The translations under genes and the position numbers were made by a program. Below the pieces are notes generated by a model that ran no database searches, was not told the DNA's origin, and saw only the letters and a list, made by a program, of their open reading frames with translations. Positions 20,750 through 23,326 of a stretch of DNA of 23,326 bases are shown here, in pieces. The stretch covers positions 1 through 23,326 of the forward strand of contig DHOB01000019.1 of assembly GCA_002409675.1 (NCBI GenBank), given 5' to 3'. Origin of the DNA: Ruminococcaceae bacterium UBA5401. GTDB taxonomy: Bacteria; Bacillota; Clostridia; Oscillospirales; Acutalibacteraceae. Position 1 is the first letter of the stretch. Every line of letters begins with the position of its first letter.

Positions 20750-21811
20750 ATGAAGTTCAAAACCGGCGCGCTGCTGGCGGCCGTGGCGGCGGTCGCCTGC
20801 GCGCTGCTGCTTTTTCCGGCGCAGGCGGCGCAGGGCGCGAAAAACGGGGTCGGCTATTCGCTGAACATCCTGATTCCGTCGCTGTACCCGTTCATGGTGC
20901 TCTCGGTCTTCGTGGTCAGAAGCGGGCTGTCCGAAAAAATCGGCGGGGCGATGCGGCGTCCGACGCGGGCCCTGTTCCGCCTGCCGGGCGGAACGGCGGC
21001 GTCCCTGCTGATGAGCGTCGTCGGCGGCTACCCGGCCGGGGCGCGCTCGGCCGCCGCGCTGTACGAAGCGGGCGTCGTCAGCCGGGCCGAGGCGCGGCGG
21101 ATGCTCTGCTTCTGCGTGAGCGCGGGGCCGCCGTTCGTCGTGACGGCGGTGGGGGTCGGGTTCCTCAGAAGCGCGCCGGCGGGGGCGATTCTGCTCGCCT
21201 CGCAGCTCGCGGCGTTCTTCGCGATGGGGGTGCTGTGCGGCGTTTTCGCGCCGCGGGAGGCGGCCGGGAAGCCGCGGGCCAAAAAGGGCGGGGACGCCGG
21301 CCCCGCCCGGGCTTTCATCGCGTCCGCGGCCGACGCGGCCGACGCGACCCTGACGATGTGCTGCTTCGTGGTGCTGTTCGCCGTGCTGATGAGCCTGCTG
21401 CGCCTGTTCGTGAAAGACCCGGTCCTTTCGGCGGTGCTCTCTTCCCTGCTGGAGGTGACCGGCGGATGCGCCGACCTCGCCCGGCTCGGCGTCCCGCTGT
21501 GGGTGTTCGCCTTCGCGCTCGGCTGGGGCGGGCTGTGCGTCCATTTTCAGGTGCTGGCCTGCACCGCCGGCATCGGCGTCCCGCGCGGGCGGTTCGAGCT
21601 CTGCCGCCTGCTGCAGGGGGCGCTCGCGGCCGCCGCCTGCCGCGGGCTGTGCCTGCTGTTCCCGCAGAGCGCGGAGGCCTTCGAGAACATCCGGGGCCCC
21701 GTGACGGGCGCCCTGTCCGGTTCGGCGCCGGCCGCCGCCGCGCTGGCCGCGCTGTGCGTGGCGCTGGTCCTCTGCGCGCCCCGCGCGAAGCTGGAAATGC
21801 GGGGAAAATGA
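20750..21811 (+). CDS. ylbJ: YlbJ-like sporulation integral membrane protein
   Basis: A 353-residue multi-pass membrane protein of the nucleoside-recognition (Gate) type, resembling YlbJ. YlbJ proteins are made under sigma-E and needed for spore maturation. Visible are a signal-like first helix, YSLNILIPSLYPFMVLSVFVV (36-56), FRLPGG, the conserved VVGGYPAGARSAAALYEAG (90-108) and further helices to the end. The ATG at 20750 is chosen over 20729 because of the GGGGTGATG site. It is divergent from yqfC, a grouping that fits a sporulation role. The transported compound, if any, is unknown. Confidence 0.8.
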   Translation: MKFKTGALLAAVAAVACALLLFPAQAAQGAKNGVGYSLNILIPSLYPFMVLSVFVVRSGLSEKIGGAMRRPTRALFRLPGGTAASLLMSVVGGYPAGARSAAALYEAGVVSRAEARRMLCFCVSAGPPFVVTAVGVGFLRSAPAGAILLASQLAAFFAMGVLCGVFAPREAAGKPRAKKGGDAGPARAFIASAADAADATLTMCCFVVLFAVLMSLLRLFVKDPVLSAVLSSLLEVTGGCADLARLGVPLWVFAFALGWGGLCVHFQVLACTAGIGVPRGRFELCRLLQGALAAAACRGLCLLFPQSAEAFENIRGPVTGALSGSAPAAAALAALCVALVLCAPRAKLEMRGK

Positions 21812-21820
21812 TGCTATAAT
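21792..21820 (+). promoter_or_regulatory. promoter of the small Cys-rich gene
   Basis: TGGAAA, a 17-base spacer and TATAAT with TGC before the -10 (extended -10). It overlaps the end of the ylbJ-like gene, so the small gene can be expressed in growing cells. Confidence 0.68.
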
Positions 21821-21858
21821 AAAAATAATTTGAGAGTTCTCGACACGGGGGCGGCGCC

Positions 21859-22062
21859 ATGTTCGGAAAGAAAAAAAAGAAGCTGTTCGGCGACGGCATC
21901 GAGCCGCGGTGCGAGTACTGCGCCAATTTCTCCGAAAGGGGAAGTTGCTGTTTCGGCGAGAAGGACCCGTCCTGCGGCCGCTTTCAGTACGACCCGCTGA
22001 AGCGGACGCCGGTCTGCCCGCCGCCGCTCAAAAAGCACAGCCCGGACGAGTTCACGCTGTAA
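21859..22062 (+). CDS. small cysteine-rich protein of unknown function
   Basis: A 67-residue protein starting MFGKKKKK and containing six Cys (C18, C21, C30, C31, C39, C53). C18-E-Y-C21 and the later Cys could bind zinc or an iron-sulfur cluster. The segment CGRFQYDPLKRTP (39-51) looks conserved; I believe similar short proteins occur in other Clostridia, but cannot check. The ATG has a GGGGGCGG site, an own promoter and a terminator, all of which support a real gene. No function can be given. Confidence 0.75.
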   Translation: MFGKKKKKLFGDGIEPRCEYCANFSERGSCCFGEKDPSCGRFQYDPLKRTPVCPPPLKKHSPDEFTL

Positions 22063-22080
22063 CGCGCGCAGGTTGGAAAC

Positions 22081-22125
22081 AAAACTGCCGGGCCGCGAGA
22101 CTTTGTCGCAGCCTGGCAGTTTTTT
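22081..22125. terminator. terminator between the Cys-rich gene and oppF, usable in both directions
   Basis: ACTGCCGGGC (22084-22093) pairs with GCCTGGCAGT (22111-22120) through one G-T pair. On the plus strand a run of T follows. On the minus strand TTTTGTTT follows. The loop can form a further GCGA/TCGC stem. Confidence 0.85.
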
Positions 22126-22142
22126 GCGGCTTTAAAAAACGC

Positions 22143-23132
22143 TCAGCCTTTGTAATTGCTCATCGAATACCTGCCCTCCGCGTCGGCCAGATGGCAGGAA
22201 ATCAGGTGGTTCGGCCGCAGCTCGCGGAGCTTCGGCGAGACCGTGCGGCAGACGTCCTGCGCGTAGGGGCAGCGGTTCGCGAACGGGCAGCCGGGCTTCG
22301 GGTTGATGGGGCTGGGCACGTCGCCCTTGATGACGGCCGCCTTCTTGTGCGCCTCGCGGTCGGGGTCCGGAATCGGGACGGAGGCGAGCAGCGCGCGGCT
22401 GTACGGGTGAAGGGTGTGCGCGTAGATCTCGTCGCTGTCGGCGAGCTCCACGATGTTCCCCAGATACATCACGGCGATGCGGTCGGAGATGTATTTGACG
22501 ATGTTCAGGTCGTGCGCGATGAACATATAGGTCAGGCCGAATTTTCCCTGCAGGTTCTTCAGCAGGTTGATAATCTGGCTCTGAATCGAGACGTCCAGCG
22601 CGGAGATCGGCTCGTCGCAGACGATGAACTCCGGGTTGATGGCGAGCGCGCGGGCGATGCCGATGCGCTGCCGCTGCCCGCCGGAAAACTCGTGGGGGAA
22701 GCGGTTGGCGTGCTCGCGGTTGAGGCCGACCGTCTCCAGCAGCTCATACACGCGCTTCTGGCGCTTCTCTTTGTCATACATATTGTGAATCTCCATGCCC
22801 TCGGCGATGATGGTGCCGACGGTCATGCGCGGGTCGAGCGAGGCGTAGGGGTCCTGAAAGATAATCTGCGCCTTTTCGGAGTAGCGGTACCGGTCCCCGG
22901 TATGCCTGAGGTTGACCTCCTTGCCGCGGTAATACAGCTTGCCCTTCGTGGGGTGGTAGATGCCCATCACCACGCGGCCGAGCGTGGATTTTCCGCAGCC
23001 GCTCTCGCCGACGACGCCGAGCGTCTCGCCCTTGTAGATGTCGAGGTTCACGTCGTTCACGGCGACGAGGGTCTGTTTGCCGCCGAGGTAGAAATGCTTG
23101 GAGATATGGTCCAGCGTAATCAGCTTCTCCAT
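22143..23132 (-). CDS. oppF: oligopeptide/dipeptide ABC transporter ATP-binding protein (OppF type)
   Basis: One of the two ATPases of a peptide importer, 329 residues. Motifs are Walker A GESGCGKST (42-50), FQDPYASLDPRMTV, signature FSGGQRQR (149-156), Walker B VCDEPISALD (171-180) and the switch His (207). The C-terminal oligopeptide domain contains HPYSRALLASVPIPDP and the Cys cluster GCPFANRCPYAQDVC plus a later SCH, a pattern that binds a 4Fe-4S cluster in some relatives. The ATG follows directly on the oppD stop (TAAATG) with AAGGAGG inside oppD. The substrate (di- or oligopeptide, or nickel) cannot be decided. Confidence 0.93.
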   Translation of the reverse strand: MEKLITLDHISKHFYLGGKQTLVAVNDVNLDIYKGETLGVVGESGCGKSTLGRVVMGIYHPTKGKLYYRGKEVNLRHTGDRYRYSEKAQIIFQDPYASLDPRMTVGTIIAEGMEIHNMYDKEKRQKRVYELLETVGLNREHANRFPHEFSGGQRQRIGIARALAINPEFIVCDEPISALDVSIQSQIINLLKNLQGKFGLTYMFIAHDLNIVKYISDRIAVMYLGNIVELADSDEIYAHTLHPYSRALLASVPIPDPDREAHKKAAVIKGDVPSPINPKPGCPFANRCPYAQDVCRTVSPKLRELRPNHLISCHLADAEGRYSMSNYKG

Positions 23133-23326
23133 TTATTTTCCCTCCTTTTGGCGGGGGAAATCGGGGTGCAGCCGCCAGCAGGAGGCGACGTGGCCCTGCG
23201 CCACCGTGAACTCGGGGGGCTGGCGGTGGCGGCACAGCTTCATGCAGTATTTGCACCGGCTGGCGAACGCGCAGCCCGCCGGCGGCGCGTACAGGTCCGG
23301 CGGCGTGCCGGGGATGGAGACCAGCT
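23133..23326 (-). CDS. oppD: peptide ABC transporter ATP-binding protein (OppD type), C-terminal end only
   Basis: The last 63 residues of an OppD-type ATPase; the rest lies beyond the window. The frame is open to the edge and begins LVSIPGTPPDLYAPPAGCAFASRC in reading direction, which is the conserved tail after the nucleotide-binding domain. Cys residues in CAFASRCKYCMKLC and a later SCW form the family's Cys cluster. The stop abuts the oppF start with no gap, so the two are translated together. Confidence 0.9.
   Translation of the reverse strand, partial: LVSIPGTPPDLYAPPAGCAFASRCKYCMKLCRHRQPPEFTVAQGHVASCWRLHPDFPRQKEGK

Overview
The window is about 23 kb of GC-rich chromosome, packed almost entirely with housekeeping genes. 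Gene content and order point to a spore-forming Gram-positive bacterium of the class Clostridia, probably a GC-rich Oscillospirales/Ruminococcaceae-type member (inference). Support comes from the ylxM-ffh-rpsP-khpA-rimM-trmD block, the yqfC-yqfD-phoH-ybeY-dgkA-era-yqzL-recO block, a CIRCE operator, an HPr with both His15 and Ser46, Shine-Dalgarno sites close to the AGGAGG type, and frequent GTG/TTG starts. Most genes lie on the minus strand. The plus-strand genes are the left-end pair, hsp20, a ylbJ-like gene and a small Cys-rich gene.

Left end (1-1932, plus): the tail of an AbrB/SpoVT-type DNA-binding protein overlaps an acyltransferase-3 membrane protein. Next comes an Hsp20 chaperone preceded by a CIRCE (HrcA) element and followed by a terminator. 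A second terminator faces it and ends the minus-strand metN-metI-metQ methionine importer (2029-4619). That importer has a consensus sigma-A promoter (TTGACA-17-TATAAT) and a leader too short for a SAM riboswitch.

4722-8148 (minus): ptsH (HPr) with its own promoter and terminator, then uvrC, then an overlapping ybaK-like/trmB pair with its own promoter. The 265-bp gap 8149-8413 is the longest gene-free stretch; besides the ptsH promoter it holds several unexplained inverted repeats.

8414-12014 (minus): the SRP/translation operon ylxM-ffh-rpsP-khpA, then a hairpin terminator, then rimM-trmD. Its promoter is followed at the transcription start by a perfect 8-bp inverted repeat.

12098-20655 (minus): the sporulation pair yqfC-yqfD, then phoH-ybeY-dgkA-era (rRNA maturation, ribosome assembly, lipid kinase), a small yqzL-like gene overlapping recO, recO, mutS2 and a membrane-anchored YpmS-like protein. 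Spacings are tight and several genes overlap. yqfC is divergent from a ylbJ-like sporulation membrane protein, and both have plausible sigma-E promoters sharing the same short gap.

Right end: a 67-residue cysteine-rich protein (plus), a terminator usable in both directions, and the oppF and oppD (partial) ATPases of a peptide importer (minus).

I found no CRISPR array, phage, transposon, tRNA or rRNA, and no clear undescribed multi-gene system. The points worth a second look are mostly regulatory sites and small or overlapping genes.
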